DNA of 50,189 nucleotides, taken from positions 1 through 50,189 of the forward strand of contig JAKOVI010000098.1 of assembly GCA_029782135.1 (NCBI GenBank). The letters run 5' to 3'. The stretch comes from Bacillota bacterium. Its GTDB lineage: Bacteria; Bacillota; UBA4882; UBA10575. A program made the position numbers and the translations under genes. Shown piece by piece: positions 8,340 to 15,622 of this stretch. Every line of letters starts with the position of its first letter. Within the stretch, counting starts at the first letter, position 1. The notes under the pieces are model-generated. The model did not search any database and was not told where the DNA came from. It saw only the letters and a program-made list of their open reading frames with translations.

Positions 8340-9404
8340 TCAGACATTAAAGCGGAAATTAATAATATCGCCGTCTTGGACGACGTAATCCTTACCCTCC
8401 AAGCGGAAAAGCCCCTTCTCCCGCACTTTGGCCATATTCCCATGCGCAAGGAGGTCGGCGTAGGCTACCACCTCCGCCCGGATAAACCCGCGTTCAATAT
8501 CGGAATGGATCTTGCCGGCCGCTTTTTTCGCCACCGTACCGGCCTCAATCGTCCAGGCTTTCACCTCATCCTCACCCACCGTAAAGAAGGAGATTAAGCC
8601 CAAATGCTGGTAGACCATCCGTGCAAGCCGGTCGATCCCCGGTTCCTTAATCCCCAGGTCATCCATGAACAACGCCCGGTCCTCCGGTGATAACTCCGCA
8701 ATCTCCTGTTCAATCCGGGCCGAAACCTCCAAATATGGCAGGCCTTTCTCCTCAAGCTCCGCCAGGAACTCATCCTTCCCCGGGAAACCGGCTTTAAACC
8801 CTTCCTCGTCCAGATTGAGGACCACCAGTAAAGGCTTGAGGGTTAAAAACTGAAAGCCCCTTAAGATCTCTTCCTCGGCGGCCGTAAAGCTAAGGTTGGT
8901 CAAGCGGCCGTCATTTTCCAGTTCTGTCCGGCAGCGCAATAACAGTTCACGCTCTGCTTCGTTCTCTTTCTTCTTCTTCATCTCCAGCCGCTCCAGACGC
9001 TTCTCAATGATCTCCCAGTCGGAAAAGAGTAGTTCAGAGTGGATCATCTCCAAGTCGCGGCGGGGATTGATCTCCCCCAGAAGGTGGGGCGGGCCTTCCT
9101 GAAAGACCCGGACCACCGCCACCAGGGCATCAACATTCCGGACCGCTGTCAAGAACGGGTTTTTCCCTTTCTGCTGCTCTTCACTGACGTTCAACCCCGG
9201 CAGATCCGTCAGGTCAATCTGGGCATAGACCGTCTTTTTCGGCTGATATAACTGCGAAAGGTGGTCCACCCGCTTGTCCGGCACCCGTGCGATTCCCACC
9301 GTCCCTTCCAACCCGGAAGCACGCGCGCTCCCTTCGACCCCGGTCAGTAGTTGAAAGAGCGTGGTTTTCCCTGATCCGGGCAAGCCAACCAAACCGATCT
9401 TCAT
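8340..9404 (-). CDS. ychF: YchF/OLA1-type P-loop NTPase with TGS domain
   Basis: A 354-residue Obg-superfamily NTPase. Members bind the ribosome and hydrolyse ATP rather than GTP. The P-loop GLPGSGKTT is at 7-15, the DLPGLN switch II follows, and the specificity site is NLDE (NxxE type, ATP-preferring) instead of NKxD. A coiled-coil insertion with many Lys/Glu residues lies in the middle (about 130-165), and a TGS-like domain closes the protein (FFTVGEDEVKAW to DIINFRFNV). The usual YchF P-loop reads NVGKS; here it is GSGKT, so this is a divergent branch. The ATG at 9404 begins MKIGLVG, typical for the family. Confidence 0.85.
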   Translation of the reverse strand: MKIGLVGLPGSGKTTLFQLLTGVEGSARASGLEGTVGIARVPDKRVDHLSQLYQPKKTVYAQIDLTDLPGLNVSEEQQKGKNPFLTAVRNVDALVAVVRVFQEGPPHLLGEINPRRDLEMIHSELLFSDWEIIEKRLERLEMKKKKENEAERELLLRCRTELENDGRLTNLSFTAAEEEILRGFQFLTLKPLLVVLNLDEEGFKAGFPGKDEFLAELEEKGLPYLEVSARIEQEIAELSPEDRALFMDDLGIKEPGIDRLARMVYQHLGLISFFTVGEDEVKAWTIEAGTVAKKAAGKIHSDIERGFIRAEVVAYADLLAHGNMAKVREKGLFRLEGKDYVVQDGDIINFRFNV

Positions 9405-9511
9405 CTTGCATCATCCTTTGCTAAACCATATTTCTTCTAAAATGTGAAAGTCACCCGGCAGCTACCGCATTCGCTCCAGCTCCGGTCGCAAACATTGGGC
9501 TGATCTTGGCC

Positions 9512-10303
9512 TCAAACCGTTCCGGCCTGACTCCGGAAAAGCTCCCGGGATTTTTTAATCCAGAACAAAGCAATACAGCTCATGATGAAAACAACAGCCT
9601 CCGTCAGCCATACGCTGACGCCACCTTGGGTGAGGAGCACAGCCACACTGTTGGCCAGAGTGTGGAGGAGAATGGCGTAACCCAAATAACTCAATCTTTT
9701 GTTACGCACTCCGTAAAGGACGACCAGCGAGAGAGCAATCTGGATTCCAAGCGTAAAAAGCCTTTCCGCCCCGCCCAAAAGAAACATGGATGGCGCCGTA
9801 TTAATCAGTTGCTCTTTGATCAGGGCAGCCGTCTCCGGAGCAAGTTGACTCCCAATCACCTTGTCATAAGTACCGTTGTTGATCATCAAACTGAATGCCA
9901 GATTATTGAGGTAAGCTGTCCCAACCAGACTAACCGCCTCAATCCCGCCATGACCGATCCCAAAGGCAACTCCATTTCCCCAGCTTAATTTATCTTTGAG
10001 GAAAAAGCGAAAACCCAAATAACGGCCGCACTCCTCAAAGATCCCGGCAGTCAAGCCGCCGATGAGCACCGCACTGAAAAACCGGTTGGACATTAAGCGT
10101 TGGAACCACGGCTGCGTACCAAGGACTGTGAGCAGCGGGATCCGGGTTAAAAGTTGAAAAACAATAAAGACCAAGGCGCCGACCAAAAGCGCTTTCGGCG
10201 CGTACCGTTCCTTCTTATACAGGTAAATCGCCAAACCAAGCGGGAGAAGAAAAATAACCAATATGGAAAAGAACATACAACCAATTGCTAAAGAACTGAC
10301 CAC
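9512..10303 (-). CDS. YhfC family intramembrane glutamic-type protease
   Basis: A 263-residue polytopic membrane protein with about seven to eight hydrophobic segments. The motif pattern fits the YhfC/PrsW/CAAX-protease superfamily: FEECGRY (Glu90, Glu91, Arg94), GIGHGGIEA (His118, Glu122) and a third motif HTLANS near residue 215, all in or next to membrane segments. Such proteins cleave other membrane proteins; the substrate here is unknown. The start is GTG at 10303 with TAAGGAGG upstream. It is divergent from the SatD-like HTH gene across a 320-base gap, so a shared regulatory region is possible. Confidence 0.8.
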   Translation of the reverse strand: MVSSLAIGCMFFSILVIFLLPLGLAIYLYKKERYAPKALLVGALVFIVFQLLTRIPLLTVLGTQPWFQRLMSNRFFSAVLIGGLTAGIFEECGRYLGFRFFLKDKLSWGNGVAFGIGHGGIEAVSLVGTAYLNNLAFSLMINNGTYDKVIGSQLAPETAALIKEQLINTAPSMFLLGGAERLFTLGIQIALSLVVLYGVRNKRLSYLGYAILLHTLANSVAVLLTQGGVSVWLTEAVVFIMSCIALFWIKKSRELFRSQAGTV

Positions 10304-10623
10304 TTTATTATACCTCCTTAATAAATATAAGGGGGAATAATCGATTCAACCGCCACCAGTCACCAACGGGCGGGCAGAAGCAGCCCAGCCCGTAGCCTCC
10401 TGCACTTTTCTGTCGAATTCTTCTCCCCGGCCTCTGGACTTTCCGGAAAAATCAGGCCCCTTCCGTCGAATCCATTAGTTGAACTCTGGTTTCAATTGTT
10501 AACATCCGTCCGGAAAGCTATTAGAAACCGTTCTTATAATAGTCTGATTATAGAGGATTATAGGAAAAGATTACGAACTATATTAAGTAAGTTTATTAGT
10601 TCATTAAGACAAGGAGGGTTAAG
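10304..10623. other. divergent intergenic region
   Basis: A 320-base gap between the divergent yhfC-like and SatD-like genes. It holds the ribosome sites of both genes, a TATAAT at 10535-10540 on the plus strand without a good -35 box, and a tandem repeat at 10546-10563. No RNA gene or open frame with a ribosome site was seen. Confidence 0.6.
10546..10563 (+). repeat. tandem GATTATAG repeat, possible operator
   Basis: GATTATAG occurs at 10546-10553 and again at 10556-10563, spaced by one DNA helical turn, just downstream of a TATAAT and about 60 bases before the SatD-like HTH gene. Such phasing suits protein binding, possibly autoregulation by the HTH protein. This is inference. Confidence 0.35.
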
Positions 10624-11286
10624 ATGCCCCCTACCCTTTATGCTCCGGTCAAATTAGTCCTGAAAAAACAGCGCTCCGCGGTGTCAGCGGAGGAGATCCT
10701 GGCCACGACTGCCTCGTTATTAAACAGTTATTTTCAACCGTTTTTAGCCGCACAGTTTCGCGTCGAAGAATCCGAAATCAAAGGGATTTTAAATGTCCAA
10801 GAGGTTCCCCGGATTCTTCAGATCACCCAGTTGGTTACCCTGGAGATGGCTCCGGTCAAGTTCTATTATGCCCTGGCGGTCGGCGCCATCAACTCCCGGG
10901 AGGGAGAAGAGTATACCGAAAAAGGGCCGGCCTGGACAGGGGTTAACCGCGCCCTGAAAGAAGCAGTCACCCAACAGGATTCAGATATCATTCTCCGGTT
11001 GCCTTCTCCTTTTCTTACCAGAACCGTCAACACCCTGCTCGCCGTGGAAAGTGATCTCCGGAATAACTGGAGCACCGCCCACCATGAGGCAATCAAACTG
11101 GCCCGTCACGGGAGAACCCAGGTTGAAATCGCCGAAGTCCTCGGCGTTACCCAGGCGGCAATCAGTCAAAGGCTGAAACACGCCCGCTGGGAACGGTACC
11201 AGCAAATCTGTGCGACCATTAGCGAGTTACTGACCCAGGCCCGGTGGAAAATACTCCTCCCGTGGGATCTCAAGAAAAAAGCCTAA
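10624..11286 (+). CDS. SatD-like protein with C-terminal HTH
   Basis: A 220-residue soluble protein. The layout resembles the SatD family: an N-terminal alpha/beta part with FRVEESEIKGIL where SatD proteins have an ITxGDEFQG-type segment, then YYALAVGAIN, EKGPAWTGVNRALKEA, and a C-terminal helix-turn-helix GRTQVEIAEVLGVTQAAISQ (163-182). The function of SatD is not well defined. The HTH suggests DNA binding. Here the family's GDE triad is replaced by ESE, so if the fold is a nucleotide-binding one this copy may not be active. The ATG at 10624 has AAGGAGG upstream. It converges on the PHP gene. Confidence 0.6.
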   Translation: MPPTLYAPVKLVLKKQRSAVSAEEILATTASLLNSYFQPFLAAQFRVEESEIKGILNVQEVPRILQITQLVTLEMAPVKFYYALAVGAINSREGEEYTEKGPAWTGVNRALKEAVTQQDSDIILRLPSPFLTRTVNTLLAVESDLRNNWSTAHHEAIKLARHGRTQVEIAEVLGVTQAAISQRLKHARWERYQQICATISELLTQARWKILLPWDLKKKA

Positions 11287-11339
11287 GGAGCTCTTTTTCA
11301 TTAGTTCCAGGCCGGAGCCGGCCGGGAGCGGGCAGGTCT

Positions 11340-12026
11340 TTACGCTTCGTTCCGCCGCCGGACCTCCAGTTTTTGCAGGAGTTTCCGCGGTGCCTCCTCA
11401 ATTACTCTGGTCAGTTCATCCCTGCTGAGGCCGGCCCCGAAGCCCACTTTCTCCAACAATTCCGGCGTATACAGGTCCCCAGGGGTATGGGCATCCGAAT
11501 TAATCACCAGTTCGGCGCCGGTCTGCCGGGCGGTGTTGACCACGTGCCCGTTGGTTAAGGAATGCCCCCGGCGGACAGTGATCTCCAGAAAGACCCCGTT
11601 CTTTTTCGCCGCCGCCGCTTCTTCCGGCGTGATTAATCCGGGATGCGCCAGAATGTCCACCTCCGGGCAGTTGACGGCGGCACGGTTGGTTCCGGCTTCC
11701 ACCGGTTCGACGATGGTTTCCCCGTGGACTACCACAATCTCCGCCCCGCAAGCCCGGGCCCGGCGGGCGAGCATTCCAATCGCGCTGGCAGGGACATGCG
11801 TAAGCTCTACGCCGGCCAGCACCTTAATTCCCCAGTATTCCTCAGCCAGGCGGCAATCTTCTTTCACCTCTTTAATCACCCGTTCCAGCGTGGAAGCTGA
11901 GGCATGGTCCGTCACCGCAATCAAATTGTACCCGTTAAGGTGGCCGGTCCGGATTAATTCAACCGGCGAGAGGATCCCGTCACTGAAGAAAGTATGCGTA
12001 TGAAAATCGGCAATCGCTTTTCCCAT
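11340..12026 (-). CDS. PHP domain phosphoesterase
   Basis: A stand-alone PHP protein of about 228 residues. The metal-binding motifs appear in order: DFHTHTFFSDG at the N-terminus, VTDHAS, GVELTH, DILAHPG and INSDAH near the C-terminus. These give the three-metal site of histidinol-phosphatase-like phosphoesterases. No histidine genes are nearby, so the substrate is open; small stand-alone PHP proteins often are nucleotide or sugar phosphatases. The start is set at the ATG at 12026 (MGKAIADFHTHT) because this is where homologous proteins start and AAGGAA lies upstream. An in-frame extension of 40 residues to 12146 looks non-coding. Confidence 0.85.
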   Translation of the reverse strand: MGKAIADFHTHTFFSDGILSPVELIRTGHLNGYNLIAVTDHASASTLERVIKEVKEDCRLAEEYWGIKVLAGVELTHVPASAIGMLARRARACGAEIVVVHGETIVEPVEAGTNRAAVNCPEVDILAHPGLITPEEAAAAKKNGVFLEITVRRGHSLTNGHVVNTARQTGAELVINSDAHTPGDLYTPELLEKVGFGAGLSRDELTRVIEEAPRKLLQKLEVRRRNEA

Positions 12027-12211
12027 GAAGACCACATTCCTTTCGTTGGAGAGGTGAAAATATGTAAAAGCACAAGGTTTTCGCCTTTTCAGCCTTCTTC
12101 CATCATTCTCTTTGCCCCTTACCCTAGTATAAAAGCAACTGCCCAATTAGACAAGGAAAAAAAAAGAAAACCCTTCCGGGCGGACCTCCCCCGGTACCAA
12201 GGTCTTTCCAC

Positions 12212-12236
12212 AAAAAAACCCGGGCTTTCCCGGGCT
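12212..12236 (-). terminator. terminator after the ylmC/ymxH-like gene
   Basis: On the minus strand CCCGGG-AAAG-CCCGGG is followed by TTTTTTTG, 27 bases past the stop of the PRC-barrel gene. Confidence 0.75.
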
Positions 12237-12262
12237 TTCATCACATAATCAAGACGCTCACA

Positions 12263-12535
12263 TTAAGACAGATCAATATACGCGCCTCTTTCTACCTTTT
12301 CCGGCAGATCAACCAGGATCACGTCAATCCCGATCTTTTTAATCTGCCGCCACGGAATGACGATCTCTTCGTTTTTCCCAAAGAGCCAGCGGAATTTCCC
12401 CGGCCCGGGCACTACGATCGCAATAATCTTCCCCGTCTCCGGATCGATCTCCAGATCTGTGGTAAAACCGAGTTTTTTCCCGTCAAGGATATTAACAACT
12501 TCTCTCTCCCGCAACTCAGATGTTTTTGCCAGCAC
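12263..12535 (-). CDS. YlmC/YmxH family PRC-barrel protein
   Basis: A 90-residue single PRC-barrel domain protein. The N-terminus (ELREREVVNILDGKKLGF) and the segment IVVPGPGKFRWLFGKNEEIVIPW are typical of the YlmC/YmxH family, which is found almost only in endospore formers and is annotated as sporulation related without known mechanism. It follows the methyltransferase gene in the same direction with a 64-base gap and has its own terminator. The ATG at 12535 is the only sensible start. Soluble; no signal peptide. Confidence 0.85.
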   Translation of the reverse strand: MLAKTSELREREVVNILDGKKLGFTTDLEIDPETGKIIAIVVPGPGKFRWLFGKNEEIVIPWRQIKKIGIDVILVDLPEKVERGAYIDLS

Positions 12536-12599
12536 GGACCGACCCTCCCATCATCTCATTATATGCGTCGCGCCGGGAGGTGTGTGCTGCCGCGCAAAG

Positions 12600-13388
12600 C
12601 TAACGGATGAACACGTAAAAGACCCGTTCATCGTCATGCCTAGCCGGCTGAAACGTAAGGGCTCCGAAGGACTCAACTGCGCTGAACCCTACTTTCCTCG
12701 CCAGTTCTTCAATCTCCTCCGGCCGGTATAACTGCTGCCAATGCACTTCCCGGAAATGCCGGAACAGCTCCCCCTGGTGCCTTTGGAAGAAATCAACCTC
12801 CATCCGGCACCGCCCGGAAGCTGGATCAAAGGAGTTAACCCAGATATAGGCGGAGTTTTCAAAGACGGCGGCATATGTATTGTTTCCGAGGATTTCCTGG
12901 AATTTATACGGCGAATTCAGGTCGGCAATGAAAACTCCGCCCGGCAGCAGGTGTGCGTAAACCCGGTCCAGCGCCTCCTGGAGCTGGGAGAGGGAGAGCA
13001 GATAGTTGAGGCTGTCACATAAACAGGTGACTAAAGGAAATTGTTCACCAACGTCAACCCGGCTGAGATCCTGTTCCAGCAGGCGGTAAGGGCCTTTGCC
13101 CGCCCGCAGTTTCTCATCGGCCAGCGCCAACATGGAAGGGGAGCGGTCGACACCCGTCACCCGCCACCCTTTTTCTTGCAGCAACGCTAAAAAGCTACCG
13201 GTGCCGCAGGCCAGATCCAGGATTGAACGGGGCGCGCAAGCGACCTGTTCCGGTGGTGCATACCGTTCGTACAATTTCAACACATACTCAGCCCAGACCG
13301 GATAATCGATCCCCTGCATCATCTCATCATAAACCAGGGCAAAATCATGGTACGCCTGCTGGGATTCATGTTCATCGAATAACGGCAT
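12600..13388 (-). CDS. class I SAM-dependent methyltransferase
   Basis: 262 residues with the Rossmann-type methyltransferase fold. Motif I is ILDLACGTGSFLALL (about residues 56-70), the acidic end of beta2 is VTGVDRSPSML, and motif III lies at LLPGGVFIADLNSP. The layout, with YDEMMQGIDYPVW at the N-terminus and a beta-rich insert near residues 170-215, matches the group related to YqeM and CmoA-like proteins. The substrate cannot be told. The ATG at 13388 has a GGGAGG site upstream. It lies 18 bases after the UPF0016 gene and may be cotranscribed with it. Confidence 0.85.
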   Translation of the reverse strand: MPLFDEHESQQAYHDFALVYDEMMQGIDYPVWAEYVLKLYERYAPPEQVACAPRSILDLACGTGSFLALLQEKGWRVTGVDRSPSMLALADEKLRAGKGPYRLLEQDLSRVDVGEQFPLVTCLCDSLNYLLSLSQLQEALDRVYAHLLPGGVFIADLNSPYKFQEILGNNTYAAVFENSAYIWVNSFDPASGRCRMEVDFFQRHQGELFRHFREVHWQQLYRPEEIEELARKVGFSAVESFGALTFQPARHDDERVFYVFIR

Positions 13389-13406
13389 CGTTCCGCTCCT
13401 CCCTGT

Positions 13407-13694
13407 TTAACCGGCTCCTTCCGCCAAGGTCCGCCAGAGGGTGAAAATCCCGATCCCGATAAAGAGAAAAGCAGCGCCCAAACGGAGATAAAATGGTGGT
13501 ATGCATCTGGTAACCGTTTCACCAAACAACACACCAATCAAAGTTACCAAAGCCAATGCCAGAGACGCCCCGATAAAAACCTCCCAGGGCGCCTTCGACT
13601 GCGAAACAAGGGAAAAAACGGCTAATTGGGTCTTATCTCCCAATTCGGCGATAAACAGTGTGCAAAAGGCGAAAATAAGGATCTTCCAATTCAA
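13407..13694 (-). CDS. UPF0016 (TMEM165/GDT1) family membrane protein, half-size
   Basis: About 95 residues with three hydrophobic helices and one copy of the family signature E-x-G-D-K-[TS] (AELGDKTQLAVFSLV, about residue 17). Family members are cation transporters (Mn2+, Ca2+) in which two such repeats make one unit. A single-repeat protein such as this would need to dimerise. The start is taken as TTG at 13694, after GGGGTGAG. The open frame runs further upstream to 13847 but that part overlaps a terminator and the tRNA-His gene and cannot be coding. No second half is seen nearby. Confidence 0.75.
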   Translation of the reverse strand: MNWKILIFAFCTLFIAELGDKTQLAVFSLVSQSKAPWEVFIGASLALALVTLIGVLFGETVTRCIPPFYLRLGAAFLFIGIGIFTLWRTLAEGAG

Positions 13695-13771
13695 AGTCTC
13701 ACCCCGTTTGTAAATAATATTGCCCTTCCGAAGAATCCATACTTCATTTTTTCCAAAACGGGGTGTAAAGA

Positions 13772-13795
13772 AAAAAGGGCTTAAGCCCTTTCTTA
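13772..13795 (-). terminator. terminator after tRNA-His
   Basis: AAAGGGC-TTAA-GCCCTTT hairpin (13774-13791) followed on the minus strand by TTTCTTT, placed between the tRNA gene and the UPF0016 gene. Confidence 0.75.
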
Positions 13796-13804
13796 TTTTC
13801 ATAT

Positions 13805-13881
13805 TGGGGTGAACGAAGGGATTCGAACCCTCGACCTCCAGGGCCACAACCTGGCGCTCTAACCAGCTGAGCTACATCCAC
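13805..13881 (-). tRNA. tRNA-His (anticodon GTG)
   Basis: A full cloverleaf on the minus strand. The acceptor stem GTGGATG pairs with CGTTCAC, the D-arm region is GCTCAGCTGGTTAGAGC, the anticodon arm CCAGG-TTGTGGC-CCTGG shows anticodon GTG, and the T-arm contains GGTTCGAATCC. The 3' end is C73 plus an encoded CCA, and the G-1 base typical of tRNA-His is present at 13882. It has its own promoter and terminator. Confidence 0.97.
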
Positions 13882-13896
13882 CATGTCGCAAATGTT

Positions 13897-13925
13897 ATGA
13901 TAACACAGTTCAACCGATTCGTCAA
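13897..13925 (-). promoter_or_regulatory. promoter of tRNA-His
   Basis: Minus strand TTGACG (13920-13925), 17-base spacer, TATCAT (13897-13902), about 8 bases before the expected start and 15 before the mature tRNA end. Confidence 0.75.
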
Positions 13926-14134
13926 TACTTTCTGGGCCCTCTTCTTCCCGCCGTCCCGGACCCCATTCTCTTTACGGCCCAGGCGGTCCCGAAAAACCTC
14001 CCCCGCGGAGAAATGGCAAACGGCAGCCGGCTTTTGTTTGTTAAGTTTTACAAAAAGATCAACGATCATAAGTGTTGTTCGCGGAGATAATTGTTATAAT
14101 CAATTTATGAGCCATACCAAAGGAGGAGTGCTTT

Positions 14135-14395
14135 TTGCTTTCGTACGGAATTGTCCGCAAGGTTGACGAACTTGGACGGATTGTGATCCCGAAAGAGACG
14201 CGGGAACAATTGCAGATCGCAATTAAGGACCCTCTGGAAATTTTCACGGATAATAATACGATTATTTTGAAAAAGTACCAACCCGGCTGCCTGTTCTGCG
14301 GAAAAATCGAAGATCTGCACGAAATTAAAGGACGCTGGGTTTGCGGCAGTTGTATCCAGGAAATCCTGGCCGAAGCCGCCCAGCAAACTTCCTAA
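14135..14395 (+). CDS. AbrB-family transition regulator with C-terminal Cys4 motif
   Basis: An 86-residue DNA-binding protein. Residues 1-47 are the swapped-hairpin AbrB/SpoVT domain (GIVRKVDELGRIVIPKETRE). The tail carries two CxxC pairs (Cys52/Cys55 in GCLFCG and Cys70/Cys73 in VCGSC), spaced like a small zinc ribbon, which fits AbrB paralogues such as Abh rather than SpoVT. It should regulate stationary-phase or early sporulation genes as a tetramer; targets are unknown. The start is TTG at 14135 with AAAGGAGG upstream. A TATAAT lies about 40 bases before it. It is monocistronic. Confidence 0.9.
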   Translation: MLSYGIVRKVDELGRIVIPKETREQLQIAIKDPLEIFTDNNTIILKKYQPGCLFCGKIEDLHEIKGRWVCGSCIQEILAEAAQQTS

Positions 14396-14415
14396 AAAAG
14401 AGCTCCATTCCAATG

Positions 14416-14456
14416 GACAAAAAAAGACCGGGTTTTCATGTTTCCCCGGTCTTTCT
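14416..14456 (-). terminator. terminator of the candidate small RNA (also usable by abrB)
   Basis: Ten-pair hairpin, arms AAAGACCGGG (14423-14432) and CCCGGTCTTT (14445-14454). On the minus strand it is followed by TTTTTTTG, a much better U-tract than the TTTCTTCG on the plus strand, so its main use is for minus-strand transcription. Confidence 0.85.
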
Positions 14457-14650
14457 TCGTATACAGCTCATTTTACTTCGTTTAAAGATCGGTACATTAC
14501 TGCCACTTTTGTTCCAAATCCTGTCGTCAACGTTAGATCATCGTGGATAACATTGCAATCTGGGTTGTGTAGATCATCATTAGTGCAAACAGTGCAAGAA
14601 CAGTTGCTTCGATGGTTGCCTTGACGCTTATTAAGACCGAGCCGTATTAC
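14416..14650 (-). ncRNA. candidate structured small RNA of about 235 bases
   Basis: A gene-less stretch that nevertheless is a complete minus-strand transcription unit. The promoter is TTTACA-17-TAGAAT (14657-14685) and the end is a strong hairpin with seven Ts. The predicted transcript can fold as a long rod with nested pairs: 14639-14647 with 14461-14469 (nine pairs), 14621-14626 with 14525-14530, 14610-14614 with 14539-14543, and 14593-14597 with 14553-14557. A side hairpin sits near 14485-14520. No open frame with a start codon and ribosome site fits. The rod shape recalls 6S RNA, but I could not match a conserved family motif, so the class is open. Confidence 0.55.
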
Positions 14651-14656
14651 ACACCT

Positions 14657-14685
14657 ATTCTATCAGCCCTTTTGTTAATTGTAAA
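14657..14685 (-). promoter_or_regulatory. promoter of the candidate small RNA
   Basis: Minus strand TTTACA (14680-14685), 17-base spacer, TAGAAT (14657-14662). It faces the gene-less stretch. The first annotated coding frame on that strand beyond it lies more than 900 bases away, past the terminator at 14416-14456 and the convergent abrB gene. Confidence 0.65.
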
Positions 14686-14748
14686 TAAAAAGATTATCCC
14701 TGAAATAAAGTTTATTTCCGTTACGGAACATAACCAACTGGTGAAAAC

Positions 14749-15558
14749 TCATCTTCCGTTCAGCGCTTCGAACCATTGAACCACCCGGTTGGTGGGGTTA
14801 TCCCCCCAGAAGGCTTTGATCCGGTGGGGGGCCTCCCGTTCCAGGATCAAATAGAATTTATAAGTGAAAAAGATCTTGCTCCATCCGGTGACACCCATCG
14901 CATAAAAATAATGCCCTGCTTCATCCAAACTCCGGATCCGCGCCGGCAGGTTCTTCTTCGCCAACAGTTTTTGCAGTTCCCGGCCGCCAAGGGGCTTCAT
15001 CTCCACCGCGATCAGCTGACCGTTGTTCATATTGATCACATTTCCCCGGAAGGTATTGCGCCCTTTGTTCTGCAAGGCCTGGACAAAAAAGCAGAAAGTC
15101 TCCAGATCGTATGCCTGTTCTTCCATGGCAATCTCTTTGGTATACAGAATTTCGCCGCCGGTTAATACCGAAAACTCCATGACCGCTTCGTCCGCCCGGT
15201 AGGTGGTCACCCGCTGGTCATAACCGAGTTTTTCAATATCGGCCGCTTTTTTGAACCGGAGATCGCTTTCCAGCAACCGGAAGCCCCGGTCTAGACGGCC
15301 GGTATAATCATAATCCCGGCCCGTATCATGGATGGTAATCTCCCCGCTCGCCGGGTCAACCGTGACCTTTTTTTCATAAGCATAGAGCCGGTGGTCATCC
15401 GGGTTGATAATTGAAACATTATAGCGCTGAACCAGCGGTAGCAGCCGGCTCAGATTCTGATCGGCAGCGGTCTCCTCCTGCGCGGGCGGTTGCGGAAGGC
15501 AGCCGGCGAACAAGAGAAGGAAACAAGCAGGCCAAAAGCGTAAAAAGCGTTTTCGCAT
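14749..15558 (-). CDS. hypothetical lipoprotein
   Basis: About 269 residues. A short basic N-terminus (MRKRFLRFW) and a hydrophobic stretch end in the lipobox LLFAGC, so the protein should be exported and lipid-anchored on the outer face of the membrane. The mature part is polar, mixed alpha/beta, with no family I recognise. The start is set at the ATG at 15558 because GAGGTGG lies just upstream; a TTG six codons earlier is less likely. It is the downstream neighbour of the TIM-barrel isomerase gene (gap 64 bases) and may share its transcript. No function is proposed. Confidence 0.7.
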   Translation of the reverse strand: MRKRFLRFWPACFLLLFAGCLPQPPAQEETAADQNLSRLLPLVQRYNVSIINPDDHRLYAYEKKVTVDPASGEITIHDTGRDYDYTGRLDRGFRLLESDLRFKKAADIEKLGYDQRVTTYRADEAVMEFSVLTGGEILYTKEIAMEEQAYDLETFCFFVQALQNKGRNTFRGNVINMNNGQLIAVEMKPLGGRELQKLLAKKNLPARIRSLDEAGHYFYAMGVTGWSKIFFTYKFYLILEREAPHRIKAFWGDNPTNRVVQWFEALNGR

Positions 15559-15622
15559 CGGTTTCCACCTCACCAACGAGGAAAGAGGGTTCTTCCCCTC
15601 TTTGCTCTTCTTACTCTCCTGA

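Noticed and set aside
12027-12146. 40-residue extension of the PHP protein
   Set aside because: Basic, non-conserved-looking sequence without ribosome site; the family start lies at 12026.
13695-13847. N-terminal extension of the UPF0016 frame
   Set aside because: It crosses a terminator and most of the 3' half of tRNA-His; the TTG at 13694 has a proper ribosome site.
14464-14660. Open frame of about 66 codons on the minus strand inside the candidate small RNA
   Set aside because: No ATG, GTG or TTG with a ribosome site near its beginning, and the nested base pairing explains the sequence better.
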